From Leishmania mexicana MHOM/GT/2001/U1103 (Eukaryota; Euglenozoa; Kinetoplastea; Trypanosomatida; Trypanosomatidae): a stretch of DNA of 64,000 nucleotides. Under the pieces are notes generated by a model. That model did not search any database, was not told where the DNA came from, and was given only the letters and a program-made list of their open reading frames with translations. Both the position numbers and the translations under genes were made by a program. Shown in pieces: positions 20,501 through 30,194 of the stretch. The stretch is taken from the NCBI RefSeq assembly GCF_000234665.1, contig NC_018336.1, forward strand, positions 909,069 to 973,068, written 5' to 3'. Position 1 is the first letter of the stretch; each line of letters begins with the position of its first letter.

Positions 20501-21246
20501 TGCGTGATCTCCTCCAACGATCAGCGCCTTCCCACGACGGCATGAACGTGTCCACAGTGTCACCCTCGCATCACTCGCCTGATGGGTCTCGGTGGTTGTT
20601 GAGGGCTCGACCACCGCAGGCTCGTCCATCAGGCATGAACGTCTCTCCTACTTCTAAGCCGTCGCCCTACGCCGCTGCTTATGTCACCGATTCCGCAGAG
20701 CTCCTCCGAGCAGCCTCATCTTGCGTGCCACTCGACTCCGCAGCGAAGTCGGTGGCCCTCTCTGCTGATGCGCGGCTAGGCTTTGCGCACTTGGCAGATG
20801 CGACGCAGGAGCTGCGCAATGTGGGGCGGGTGCTGGACAATATCCGAGACGCAGAGGAAACACGCGAGGCAAGGCGGCAGCAGTGTCTGCAGGATTGGCA
20901 GGACGCCATCGTGGAGGCGGTGAACGGCGTGAGTGGGCGAATCGAAGGCGCTTTGACACTTCTGCAGCGTCCTGGTGTGGGAGCGGAGGTTCTTCCGTGT
21001 GACACGAGGAAGCGGGCGGAGGATGCCCACGTTATGTCCACACTGAGGGCCGTGTCTGCTGATATCTGCGCTGATCCCGCAGGCGACGCGCTAGAGCGAG
21101 GACGACAGAGACAAAACGCGCAGCTATCAGTCAGTCACGAGATGAAGAACCCAGTCGCGCCACACCACGGACCATCGCGTCTCTCCGAGGTGCTGTCCGA
21201 AAAGATGCGCTCAAAGGCGGACGGTGGCACTCTTCTCTCCGCTTGA
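17578..21246 (+). CDS. Large coiled-coil hypothetical protein
   Basis: A 1222-residue protein of no recognised enzyme family. The N-terminal ~240 residues are Ser/Thr/Pro/Ala-rich and look disordered. Residues ~244-441 have strong heptad character (for example EEAQMENEELLHQLGALLRI and YEEQLQALRNAEVVAQSNAD), consistent with a long coiled coil. Further helical segments occur near 590-640 and 700-760. The C-terminal third alternates low-complexity linkers with a helical block (ATQELRNVGRVLDNIRDAEE). Trypanosomatid proteins like this are often cytoskeletal, basal-body or flagellar, but that is inference only. The frame stays open upstream to an ATG at 17212, but those 122 codons look like translated UTR and lie across likely splice acceptors, so 17578 (MEAAPSTPLTP) is preferred. 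Confidence 0.8.
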   Translation: MEAAPSTPLTPALTTTTTSGVFSSFKRPYHSTDDTLPSPPPPPLCSHEAKALFRSTRSATPLSQRWMLSDNTGEVKWDEHASDPRMLEAEGRSALGSGDVQGHSQDRLDAVLASPAPADDSIDAAFSSTLAAVDGRKGSPGAPQTTRETAHGTSLHIPAAALMARAKEKAVSWQLSPSPPTSTATPSRDTRPQAFDLLPPSTATAALSPTSGSASPTTKSTSSVDLATRSTTTLNVPAELPQLQPQQAEWATTSQLALREEAQMENEELLHQLGALLRIQEELERRYQQREAAAARVEHRHASEKRVLALEKEQALAQLSQAYEEQLQALRNAEVVAQSNADALATEVVTLRRELSEAQDELRKSLEQQLECQRQSDEAIVARARTQAECATLRAAAADVKTERAAEITAQLAELQRKLWITEERATAAELALQSLCSQLTATAENTLAAAGTDAQVGHTLGHDVTADAKPVHCLPSSEFASSGAQATAAPALFDEAAVLTAVLSAMEDSGVSAAFSSPLQVSSPTGGEAVAELSRSDSNGTSRKIETPFSQQQLTAPVLPPSSDASGAPIRVRLSNAGLLRCRQHRQLLQVVLARVSDGYQRVAREAAADARAAKVEHVLSNEVKELRAQLEQSQLLPSNEPDRQDEDSCTRERDVAGCQATQSIVQRRSSVGVVTDGVDAFSVKAPETAAAAASQHWGAVERAAYEEALAEAQRQLRHERSYIFQLQKEVQSLRTSSYSTTVLESLTDTVQNMRVAVCRLVRDAVADVQRIFEQEPKRLQASATNVRGCASEMIWGDDARQVLRGRWRATHEEGRHHLSNGLSGREPDRVRCMTPEPLSSSPLLDFAFVRVVHKSILRAEAHVQQVSTTLLKDYQRVFSDAHALLGTDKEDQDTAYTTFAPPRSQQMSCSARDGVHNSLGGAHGASREVPSRQLAEGGGTSFGGGFPSPSPAIASSGATRKRTAQQQRVYAEMRDLLQRSAPSHDGMNVSTVSPSHHSPDGSRWLLRARPPQARPSGMNVSPTSKPSPYAAAYVTDSAELLRAASSCVPLDSAAKSVALSADARLGFAHLADATQELRNVGRVLDNIRDAEETREARRQQCLQDWQDAIVEAVNGVSGRIEGALTLLQRPGVGAEVLPCDTRKRAEDAHVMSTLRAVSADICADPAGDALERGRQRQNAQLSVSHEMKNPVAPHHGPSRLSEVLSEKMRSKADGGTLLSA

Positions 21247-22502
21247 GCATGTTTGCGCGCGTGTGCCTGTGAGGCGAGACGCGCACTCTTCTCGAGTGGC
21301 GAAGTGAAAAAGAAAACGAGAAGCAGCCACAACGGAAGCTGTCTTTTGCATCTTTGCTTGTGTGCCACCTCTGCTCAGCGAGGGCCCCCTTCCTCCTCCC
21401 TCATCGGCGCCCCTTTCACCGCGCTCTCGCATCCTTGTCTTGCACGCGTTGCTCTCCAAGTGCGCTCTTCGACGCGCGTTTTGTTTTTCTTCGTTGCGCG
21501 GGCGTACTTCCGCTCTCGCCCTCCTCCTCCTTCTGTCTTCGTCCGCCGCAGCGTGTCAGTGAATGGCTCCCGTCTCTCTGTTCTCGTGCCCGTTTTGCGT
21601 GTTGTGCGCCGCTCATCTCTCTGCGCCGTTTCCTTCCCCAGCGAAGACCACAAAAAAAAAACATCGCTCGCACCTCTCTGGTGCTCCCCGTGGATGCACG
21701 CGGGAGCGTGAGAGCCCTCTTGCTCCGCTTTCCCCGTAGCCTCGCCGTCCAGTCGATGTAGTGGCAAGCCGACCGGATCCCTTCGCTCGCACAAAATCCT
21801 TCGCGTGCCACGGCACATCCTCGCTCACTCGTCCTCTTCTACTTGGTTTATGTCGTTCGCCCACAAAACCACCACCACCCTCCCCCACACCCACACGCAC
21901 GAAACACGGACGTGCACCCGGGCACTCACGCCGTTCCTCTTCCCATCCCCCTCCCCTTCCCGGGCCCATGCACACGCATGGGCGTGTCTCTGTTTTCCTC
22001 ACGCACCCCTCCCCCATCATCACTTGCGCATCCTTACACCCGGTGCGCCTCTCGCCGTCCTTGTATGGTCGCTACCTATGTTGACACGACCGTCCTCGTC
22101 GCGGTGCTTCTTCCCGCAGCCTCGTTCCTTTTGCTCTGCCCAATAACGCCTGACGCAATCGAACCGAATCCTCCGTCGTTTCACTCACTCCCCCCTCCCT
22201 CCCTCACGTGCTGCTCTCCTCTGAGACAAGCGTGCAGGTGTGTCCTCCATCAAAAGTCGTTGTCTAACAGGCTTCGCCTGTTTCTCTTTGTTGCCCTTCT
22301 CGTGCTCTGTGTTTCCTCCTCCAACCCCCTTTAAAAAAACACAGAAACATTTCACGTTGACGTCATCCGTGTGCGCACCACCACTGACAATATCCACGTG
22401 GAGGGTGAGCGCAACCGAAGGAACCGAGCAACTAAACAAAAAAAATAAAGATATCACTGCCGACAAGCAGAACGTCTCTGATCATCATCTCGCATTGACA
22501 CC
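21247..22502 (+). other. Noncoding spacer
   Basis: Strongly C/T-rich UTR-type DNA between the coiled-coil gene and the CoA-transferase. Open frames in it are rich in Ser/Pro/Leu/Phe and look compositional. No other feature was seen apart from the splice acceptor listed separately. Confidence 0.6.
22267..22344 (+). promoter_or_regulatory. Candidate spliced-leader acceptor for the CoA-transferase gene
   Basis: A long pyrimidine-rich run (22267-22333) is followed by A7 and then CAG, ending at 22344. This would give a 5'UTR of about 158 nt before the ATG at 22503. It is one of the stronger tracts in the window. Confidence 0.5.
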
Positions 22503-23972
22503 ATGCTTCGTCGTAACTTCTGGCGCCTCGTCGGCCTCAACAAGGTACAGTCCTTGGAGGAGGCCGTCGCGGACATGACGGATGGCATCTCTGTCGCGGT
22601 CGGCGGATTCGGCTGCAGTGGTGTGCCGGACGCTGTCATCAGCGCCATGTGTACAAAGGGTGTAAAGGACATGACTCTCTACACGGACTCGGCGGGTGTC
22701 GACGGCTTCGGCCTCGCCCGCCTCATCGAGTCAAAGCAGGTGCGCCGCATCTGCTGCTCTTTTGTAGGCATGAACAAGATCTTCAAGAAGCGGTACCTCG
22801 AGGGCGACGTCGAGCTCGAGTTTGTGCCGCAGGGAACACTGGCGGAGCGCATGCGTGCCGGTGGCGCGGGCATCCCTGCCTTTTACACGGCGACGGCGTA
22901 CGGGACGCAGCGTCAGACAGGAGGGCAGATTATCCGGTACGACAAGAACGGTGCGCCGTGTGTCATCTCGGAGCCGAAGGAGACGCGCCAGTTCGGGGAT
23001 CGGTGGTACGTTCTGGAGAAGACGATCCGGCCGGATTACGCGATTGTGAAGGCGCTGAAGGCGGACAAGAGCGGCAACCTTGTGTTCCGCGGAACTGCGC
23101 GCAACTTCAACATCCCTGCTGCGCAGTGTGGGCGGCGCGTGATCGCGGAAGTGGAGCAGGTGGTAGAGAACGGCGAAATCCACCCGGACGACGTGCACTT
23201 GCCTGGCTTGTACGTGCATCGCGTTGTGCAAGCGTCGTACGAGGTGCCTATCGAGAAGCGAACTGTGTTCGGTAGCGGTGCGCAGCCAAGCAGCGGGAAC
23301 CCGAGCGACGACCGCCAGAGGATCGCGCGGCGGGCGGCGCTGGAGTTTGCAGACGGCATGTACGCGAACCTCGGCATCGGCATCCCGACAGAGGCAGCAA
23401 ACTATATGCCCGCCGGCGTGACGGTGACGCTGCATTCTGAGAACGGGCTGTTGGGCATGGGCCCATTCCCGACAGCGGACAAGGTGAGCGCCGACTGGAT
23501 CAACGCCGGAAAGCAGACGATCTCGTACATGCCTGGAGCAGCATGCTTCGACAGCGCGACGTCGTTCGCAATGATTCGCGGCGGCCACATGAACCTGACG
23601 ATGCTGGGTGCGCTTGAGGTTTCGTCGCACGGCGACCTCGCGAACTGGGGTATCCCCGGCAAGCTCGTCAACGGCCCTGGTGGTGCGATGGACCTCGTCG
23701 CGAGCGGCTCTCGCGTGGTGGTGGCAATGTCGCACTGCAACAAGAGAGGCGACTCGAAGCTTGTGGAGAGGTGCTCGCTGCCCGTGACGGGCCTGCATTG
23801 CGTGAACCGCATCATTACGGAAAAAGCTGTGTTTGACGTGATCGACAAACATCTCGTGCTGAAGGAGGTTGCAGAGGGTCTCACAGTAGACGATATCAAG
23901 AACTGCACTGCTGCTCACTTCGAAGTGGACAAGGTGAAGCCGATAGCATACGCCGCCCCCGTATCCGGCTGA
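22503..23972 (+). CDS. ASCT: Mitochondrial CoA-transferase, SCOT/ASCT family
   Basis: A class I CoA-transferase of 489 residues with alpha and beta halves fused. The alpha half carries [18 protein letters not shown] (the GGFGxxGxP signature), and the beta half carries the catalytic glutamate E313 in [13 protein letters not shown]. The two halves are joined by the linker near [20 protein letters not shown]. Mammalian relatives move CoA from succinyl-CoA to acetoacetate. In trypanosomatids the characterised member of this family is the acetate:succinate CoA-transferase that makes acetate from acetyl-CoA in the mitochondrion, with succinyl-CoA passed to succinyl-CoA synthetase for ATP formation. 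That role is inferred here by family. The N-terminus [15 protein letters not shown] is basic and amphipathic, fitting a short presequence. Confidence 0.95.
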   Translation: MLRRNFWRLVGLNKVQSLEEAVADMTDGISVAVGGFGCSGVPDAVISAMCTKGVKDMTLYTDSAGVDGFGLARLIESKQVRRICCSFVGMNKIFKKRYLEGDVELEFVPQGTLAERMRAGGAGIPAFYTATAYGTQRQTGGQIIRYDKNGAPCVISEPKETRQFGDRWYVLEKTIRPDYAIVKALKADKSGNLVFRGTARNFNIPAAQCGRRVIAEVEQVVENGEIHPDDVHLPGLYVHRVVQASYEVPIEKRTVFGSGAQPSSGNPSDDRQRIARRAALEFADGMYANLGIGIPTEAANYMPAGVTVTLHSENGLLGMGPFPTADKVSADWINAGKQTISYMPGAACFDSATSFAMIRGGHMNLTMLGALEVSSHGDLANWGIPGKLVNGPGGAMDLVASGSRVVVAMSHCNKRGDSKLVERCSLPVTGLHCVNRIITEKAVFDVIDKHLVLKEVAEGLTVDDIKNCTAAHFEVDKVKPIAYAAPVSG

Positions 23973-24480
23973 GCGGGCCGGGTCATGCGCATCTCGCCGT
24001 CTGAAGGTGGTGATCACATCATTGATGCCTCCCGAGCAGGAGGCCCTTTTCACCTCGACACTGAGAGGAGTCTATATCTGCTCTCGATGCCTATGTAAGC
24101 ATTCTATATATTCTCCGATGCCGCGGAGCATTCGCTGAAGCCTTTTTTTGGCGAGCGTTGCAAAGGTCTGGTGAAGGCGCCGGTGACCGGTATGCGCGGG
24201 ACTGGTTGGCGCATATACAGTTCTTCACGATGTGCGAGCTGCAGTAGAGAACGGCCCTCACTCCCCATTCTCTTTTTTGTTTAAAGGTAGTTATATGTAC
24301 GCTCACGAGCGTCGTAACCCCCCACCCTTCCCTTCCCTCCCCTCCCCCATTTTGCCGTCGTCTGCGCCAACGCTCGAACGTGTCCATTCGACGCTTCGTT
24401 GCGGATGATTAGCGCAATGCGTGTGAGAGCCCTTTTCTGCATTGTCTTCCTTCACTTTTCTTCCGTTTTTTCTCTCTTCC
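23973..24480 (+). other. Noncoding: CoA-transferase 3'UTR region
   Basis: AT-richer than the coding sequence around it, with TATATA-type stretches near 24105-24115. No gene was seen. It runs directly into the B3 repeat. Confidence 0.6.
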
Positions 24481-24991
24481 GAGGATGACGGGGAAGACAC
24501 CCCTCCGTGCGTGGCACCGCAGGGTCCGGTGCACCCTCACTCTCCGTGGGGGAGCCATGCAGCCCCCCCCTTCTATCCCTGCCGAATGCCGAGCCACCAC
24601 TTCCGGTGCCTGACACGGTCAAGCACCTGCGGTGTGGGGAGGTCAGAGCGGTGCATCGCTACGGACATGCCGGCGACCAGGTCGTGGCTTGGCGTTGCGT
24701 TGGAGCGACCTGCGGCAGCGAACACGTCTGTACCGCGCCCATGGCATGGCAACGTGCCAGTGCGGCTCGAGCTCATCCCACCCCGCCCTCACGCTGCCTG
24801 CAGAGGTGGAGAGGGGGGAGCCCGAGTGCCACCCCGAGGGGGATGCACTGAATGGCGAGCGGCATAGTTGGCGCGGCTGTGGGGCGACCTGCAGAGCGCG
24901 GGTGGGTGGGTGTAGTGTGAGGCAGGGACCGTGCACCGTGCGCGCCTGCGGCGGCTTGGCACCACACGATGGGGGCTCTGTGGCAGGGCCG
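24481..24991 (+). repeat. Element B copy 3 (B3): SIDER-like retroposon, sense, 3'-truncated
   Basis: It matches B1 and B2 from the opening GACGGGGAAGACACCC to GGGGGCTCTGTGGCAGG, then diverges, so it lacks the last ~75 bp including the TTCTACCGTAGAA terminus. It also lacks 28 bp present in B1/B2 (ATGACTGCGTCGGTGCATTG plus the following 8 bases) between two TGCACCG repeats, a pattern typical of slippage deletion. It sits in the probable 3'UTR of the CoA-transferase in sense orientation, the arrangement for which SIDER2-type mRNA destabilisation has been described. Confidence 0.75.
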
Positions 24992-25663
24992 CGCGTGTAC
25001 AGAGGGGCGTGTAACTAAATGCTTAAGGGGTAGTGTGAAGACGTCCGAAAGTGTCTTCGCCCCCTTTCATAAACCGGTTTCCATCTCCGCGCTCCCCTCC
25101 GTCCTCTATTATTGCCGTTGGCTTCGTTGACGCACACAGGGTATGCATCAACAAACACCACCTACAGTGGCAAAAAAGACGAACTCGAAGGCCAGCAAGG
25201 GAAGTGGTGGGTGCTGGTTGCGGTGTAGGGCTGCTGGATGCCGGGTTTGTCTGTGAGAGGGTCTCCTGGTGGTTGTGTGCTGGCGCGCAGCACCGCTGCA
25301 TGGACCGGGCGCGTATATAAGGCGAGCGTTTTCATCTCTGTTTTGCTTCGCTGCTCACAGGAAGGCCAGGCGAATGCTACAGCAGGGGGAGGGCAAGAAG
25401 GGACACGCTGTGCTTTGCCAGCTTTCTTCCCGTTGCCCCCCCTCCACCACCACCACTTCTCGCCGACGGCTCTCGCCTTCGCTGTACTTTGCACTTGACG
25501 CTCTGCTGCGCGCCTTTACACCTTCCTCTCCTCTCCGCCCTTCTCCCCCTCTCTGTCGTACACGCTGCGCGCTTGGCAGGTGCGAACACCAGCATACGCG
25601 CACGGTAGACCGCCGCTGCGGCCCAGGACCGCTCTTTTCAACCCCCTTCTCGGGATTTTGTAT
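24992..25663 (+). other. Noncoding spacer
   Basis: Intergenic sequence between B3 and the TBC-rhodanese gene. It is C/T-rich from 25420 on. No gene or repeat was recognised. Confidence 0.55.
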
Positions 25664-25697
25664 ATTACCATCTCTCTCTCATTTTCCGTGTCGCCAG
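25664..25697 (+). promoter_or_regulatory. Candidate spliced-leader acceptor for the TBC-rhodanese gene
   Basis: A pyrimidine-rich stretch (CCATCTCTCTCTCATTTTCC core) ends with CCAG at 25694-25697, only 16 nt before the ATG at 25714. An acceptor further upstream is also possible. Confidence 0.4.
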
Positions 25698-25713
25698 CGC
25701 AGCGCGGTCGTCG

Positions 25714-28296
25714 ATGGAGGGAAGCGACCACTCGAAGGACTTGGGGTCACACGCGCCAGAGGTGGAGCCTGGCCCCATCGCTGCACCAACACCGCCACTG
25801 ACCAGTCTGGCGGAAGGGGAGGTTGTCACGGAGGGCGCATCGCATCCGAAGATGGCCGCTGCCGAACACAGCGAGGCGATAGCGACGGAGTCGCCGCCTT
25901 CTCCTCACTTAACAGGGGAGGTCAAGGCGAAGAACGCTCTGGCGGCACTGATAAGCGTGCTCGACAGCGATGAGGGGACTGCGAGGCATGGTGGCACCTC
26001 TCTGCGCTCCCTGCAGAAGATGTGCATGCGCGTTCCGCAGCTCTCCAACGAGCTTACTCGCCCGCAGCGTTTCCAGCTGTACTGCCTGCTCCTTCTCGAG
26101 GACAGTGATGACCTGGCGGTGTCGGGTGGGGCAGCTGGGCAGGAGGACTGGACGACGTACACGAAACGGGCACTGGAGACACACCTGCACGTGGCCAAGC
26201 AGGCCGCCGCTCTCTTCCCCGCCACTCTCCACGTCACCACCGACGAGCTCGCCGGCCTCTTCTACCGCCTGGGCGCCAACGCGGCCTTTTACTTCAATCC
26301 GGCGATGATGGAGGTCATCCTGTGCGTAACGTACGTGGTGGCCGGTAGCCGTTCTACTGACAAGAACATGCTGCTGCGCACTCTCTATCGAATGCTGTGC
26401 GTGCTGCAGAAGGATTTCATTGTGTCAGCAGCTTCTCACCTCTACGAGCCTGCAACGACATCTTTGCTGCGCTTGATGCTGCAGTTCTACGACCCTCAAC
26501 TCGCCACCCACATGGACCAGCAGCAAGTGAATATTGGCACGTACTTGCTCGACTGGTCGCGGCGCCTGCTGGTTCTGCAGTCTGACTACGACACAGCGCT
26601 GAAGGTGCTGGACTGGGTGTTCATCCTGGGCGACCCCGTCATGGTCCCCTACGTCGCACACGCCTACCTCATCACCCACCGTCGGTCGCTCATGCTATTG
26701 AGCACAAAGCAGGCGCTGACGCAGCACCTCGACAAGATGAAGCTCACACTACCAGCGTGCAAGGCAGACGCGATTGACCCCGAGTTGGTGGACGGTCGCG
26801 CAACCGCCCCGACACCTGTGTGGAGCGGCAAGTCCCTGCTGCAGAACGCCGATCTGCTCTACCGTGTCACACCGCTCTCGACACAGCGCATGCTGGACTT
26901 TTGCTTCTACCCGGATGCCGGTGTGCTGAACAAGACACCGCAGGAGCTGCAGGAGTACTACGCCAAGACGCCAAGCCTACCGCTGGAGCGGTCCGACATC
27001 GCCTCTGCGTTTACGAAGCGCGGCGCAGCGGCACAGGGCGGCGGCGACGAGCTCCCCTCGCACGAGTACATAATTGTCGACTGCCGCTCACGGGAGAGCT
27101 TTGAGTATGTGCGGCTGCCCACGGCCGTCCACGTAGGCGATGTGCTGAGCTACCACCACGAGGACCTCGCGGAGGCGCTGCGGCGGCTCGAGTCCTGCCG
27201 CGGGCACCCCCTTGCCCTCTTTGGCACTGGGCGACCGATCGTGGAGGAGATAAACCTGCTGAAGGTCTTTGCGCTTTACCTCGTCAACCGGCAGGCGTTC
27301 CCGTTCGTGTGCATCGTGCCAGGCGGCTTCAAGACAACGATTCCACTGATCCGCAATCGCATCATTGACGCTATCATGAGCCCCGCTGCGACAGCGGCGC
27401 TCGAAAATGCGGCGGGCAAGCGGGGTATCTCCAGCGTTGACTGGGGTCAGCAGGCGTCGGAAACGGCGCACAAGATCTCTGCCGCTCTCAACGAGGTGTC
27501 GGGCTACCTCGCGCAGGTGGAAGGGGCTGAAGTGCGGCAGAAGGCCCAGGAGCTGGGCACGAAGGCGAAGGAGAGCGTGGCCGCGGCCGGCTCGTGGGGC
27601 TGGGGGATGATGAAGCGCGTCCGCGAGAGCCTCAGTGAGACCAGCGAGCAGGCCCTGACAGCACTCTCCTCTGTGACCGGCAAGATCGCGGCAGCTCAGA
27701 TGACGACGAGCGCCATCAGCCGCTCGGCCCCCGCTTCTAGAGCCGAGACTGGACCCTCCTCTGCCACCGCGCCTTCCGCGGTGTCGAAAAGCTCCACTAG
27801 TGGGCAAGCGGTCATACCAACAGCCGTGGCTCATCCTACCGCCGTGCGACCATCGCAGCAGCCTCAGCAGGTTTTCTCGCTTGGCGAGGACTGCGAAGAA
27901 GAGGATCTGGACCTCATCACGTCCATCCCGGCTAGGCCGCTGCGGGGTACAGTGGTGCCGGAACCGGCACCGGTGGCAGTCGAGATGGCGTTGTCAGCCC
28001 CTGCAGCGGTGCCCGCGGCAGCCGTTGTCCCCGCTCCCGAGCGGCGGCACTTGACTGCACCCGCATTGTCACCCGACGTGACAGCGGTGGCGGCGGCATC
28101 ACTGGAGCCAGTGTCGCCACCAACGTCCTCGGTGGCTCCAGCGGCAGCTGCGGCGGCGCGCGGAGCGTCTGCACTGCAAATCGCTGCGGACCTCGACGCC
28201 GAGTTCGATGAGCTCTTCGGTGACCTGACCGTGACGCCTGCGGCAGCGTCGCGTGTGGCGGACCTCTCCGCCGCCGAAGCCGACAGCCTCCGTTGA
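25714..28296 (+). CDS. TBC1D23: TBC1D23-like protein (TBC plus inactive rhodanese domain)
   Basis: The 860-residue protein has a helical region at ~70-340 resembling a divergent TBC (Rab-GAP) domain, with LLDWSRRLLVLQSDYDTALK and LDWVFILGDPVMVPYVAHAY. A rhodanese-like domain at ~448-560 begins HEYIIVDCRSRESFEYVRLP. This domain order is characteristic of TBC1D23, a bridging factor for endosome-to-Golgi vesicles in other eukaryotes. The loop where rhodaneses carry their catalytic Cys reads LALFGTGRPI, without Cys, and the TBC region shows no obvious Arg/Gln catalytic fingers. Both domains therefore probably act as scaffolds, as proposed for TBC1D23. The tail (~650-860) is Ala/Pro/Ser-rich with an acidic EDCEEEDLDLITSIPARPL motif and an acidic end (DLDAEFDELFGDLTV). 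The family assignment is from pattern recognition and the role is inferred. Confidence 0.72.
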   Translation: MEGSDHSKDLGSHAPEVEPGPIAAPTPPLTSLAEGEVVTEGASHPKMAAAEHSEAIATESPPSPHLTGEVKAKNALAALISVLDSDEGTARHGGTSLRSLQKMCMRVPQLSNELTRPQRFQLYCLLLLEDSDDLAVSGGAAGQEDWTTYTKRALETHLHVAKQAAALFPATLHVTTDELAGLFYRLGANAAFYFNPAMMEVILCVTYVVAGSRSTDKNMLLRTLYRMLCVLQKDFIVSAASHLYEPATTSLLRLMLQFYDPQLATHMDQQQVNIGTYLLDWSRRLLVLQSDYDTALKVLDWVFILGDPVMVPYVAHAYLITHRRSLMLLSTKQALTQHLDKMKLTLPACKADAIDPELVDGRATAPTPVWSGKSLLQNADLLYRVTPLSTQRMLDFCFYPDAGVLNKTPQELQEYYAKTPSLPLERSDIASAFTKRGAAAQGGGDELPSHEYIIVDCRSRESFEYVRLPTAVHVGDVLSYHHEDLAEALRRLESCRGHPLALFGTGRPIVEEINLLKVFALYLVNRQAFPFVCIVPGGFKTTIPLIRNRIIDAIMSPAATAALENAAGKRGISSVDWGQQASETAHKISAALNEVSGYLAQVEGAEVRQKAQELGTKAKESVAAAGSWGWGMMKRVRESLSETSEQALTALSSVTGKIAAAQMTTSAISRSAPASRAETGPSSATAPSAVSKSSTSGQAVIPTAVAHPTAVRPSQQPQQVFSLGEDCEEEDLDLITSIPARPLRGTVVPEPAPVAVEMALSAPAAVPAAAVVPAPERRHLTAPALSPDVTAVAAASLEPVSPPTSSVAPAAAAAARGASALQIAADLDAEFDELFGDLTVTPAAASRVADLSAAEADSLR

Positions 28297-30194
28297 CCAG
28301 CATGCACTCGTTGATTGTTGAGGCGCTGCATCCGTGGTGCGGTTTGGCTGCGTTGTCGCTGATGTATTTTTGCGATGTGTGTACGTGTGTCGGGGATTCC
28401 CGTGCGTTCGTCTCAGCGCGCCCATTCTCTGCCACACAGCAGGGAGTACAGCATCACTCTACACGGCCTGCCACAGGCCGTGTAGAGTGGCGTTTCACGG
28501 AAGTTGTCCCGCGGAATGAACGTGGTGACGAGAGGAGGCTCTCTCTTCGTTTTCGGCGTGCCTTCTCTGTAATCCTCGTGCGAATTCTGTGCAGGTTTTT
28601 CTTTTTTGTGTGTTCGATCGCCCCTCACTATGTAGGAGTCAGTCAGTGGGCGAGCGTGTGTGGGTACCGTGGACCTGTCTGCTTGGTAGTTGGGTGTCCT
28701 AGCAGATCCCGTGTCTTTTGCCCGCTTTCGAGAGTGTGCCCCGCAGTTGTGTGCGCCGTTATTGCTGTTGACGACTGGAGACCGGAAGATGTTGCAGCAC
28801 CCAGTGTGTTTTATTTATTTTATTGGCAGCCTTTGCGAAGTGGATCCTCACGAGAGCGCATGCACAGGTATTGACGCACGCGCGCGCAGGTATACATAGA
28901 TACCCGTCTGAGCGGCCTCCTCTTTCTCGTTTTGGAGCGCCTCCGCTCACCTCGCCCTGCGTGCACTACCCCCGCCCCCCAACTTTCTCAAGCAAAGCTA
29001 TGGACTTTGCGCTCTTGGGGCTTTACGTGGATTCTGCAGCTACCTTTCGGCCAACCTGACGCGCTCTCTCCTTCTCCTCTTCAGATACATGTGTGTGTGT
29101 GTATGTGCTTAGACGTGGTTAGGGAATCGACATAGACACTCGTTCCGCTGGCTGCGTTGCTTTTTTTTTTCTTCGCTGTGATGGCCTTGCCGAGCCATTA
29201 CGACACTCTCTGCGGGCACGCCCTTCAACGGCTCGCTCGATCTCTTGCTCTCTTTCTGTGCTGGTGTCTGCTGGTCGGTGTGTGTCACGGGGAGGAGGTG
29301 GAGGAAGGACTGCAGCAATGGAGAACATGGCTGGTCAGCTGCTGTTGTAAAGCAGATGGAGGAGAGGCGGGAGCGCTCACGTAGATTCACCGAGCGAGAG
29401 GCAAGCAGTCAATGAAACCTCGCTGTGCATGTGCTGTGGAGAAGTCGAAGGAAGCACTGGTAACGCTTATGCAAACAGACCGATGCGTTGACGGGTGGGC
29501 GGCATGGGGGAGGGGTGGGAAGACGTTGTGTGTGCCCCACAGAGGTGGGCCAACGGATGTGGGTGTCGGTCGGTCGGTGAGCAGCAGCCGCAGCGAAGAT
29601 GATGTCGCGAGCAGACATTCACGCCGAAATGTGGAAACCGGGAATAGCTTAGCCCTTTGAGGATACGCCCCACTGGTGTCTCTGTCGCGCATCACCCGCG
29701 CCCCAACACGCACACACTTGGAAGGCATTGCGACGGAGCCTTTTGTGTGTTTTCCTGCTATTCTAGCGTCTTTCGTCTGCCTCTCTCAGCGTATAAACAG
29801 GGAAGCAACAAGTCATCCCCCCGTCGCCCCCATCTTTGTGTGAGCCACTGTGCCGCAAGAGTCTGAGGGAAGCGTCTTGCTCGCACAGTCTTACGCAGAC
29901 ACACTTTCCTCTGCTCCGGCTGTCACTCCCCCTCCCCCCACCCCCACGGGTCGCCCATAGCCCGTCGTGGTGCGCCTCTCACCTCACCTCCCTCTTCATC
30001 GATCACCTTCCATCAGCTGCGGCGAGGCAGAGCGCGTGCTTAGCCGACGTGTCCGTACACACAGTTACTTCCCTATATATGTATTTCACATAAAGTTCTG
30101 TTATCCTAGCTCCGCACGAACATACATGCATACACATACATACGGAGGTATATACGCAGAGGTAGCCGCCTTCACGTGACTTGGTGCCCCCGCG
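28297..30194 (+). other. Noncoding spacer holding a perfect hairpin
   Basis: UTR-type sequence between the TBC-rhodanese gene and the NCA2-like gene. It contains the 28455-28489 hairpin (listed separately), a T-run at 29161-29170 and CA/TA-rich patches near 30060-30160. No gene was seen. Confidence 0.6.
28455..28489. other. Perfect 16-bp inverted repeat with 3-nt loop (hairpin)
   Basis: CACTCTACACGGCCTG (28455-28470), loop CCA, then CAGGCCGTGTAGAGTG (28474-28489) is an exact inverted repeat. In RNA it would extend by one G-U pair. It begins 158 nt past the stop codon of the TBC-rhodanese gene, so it is probably in that gene's 3'UTR. Function is unknown. Confidence 0.85.

Noticed and set aside
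22731..24053. 440-codon - strand frame
   Set aside because: Antisense shadow of the CoA-transferase gene; the + frame carries clear catalytic motifs.
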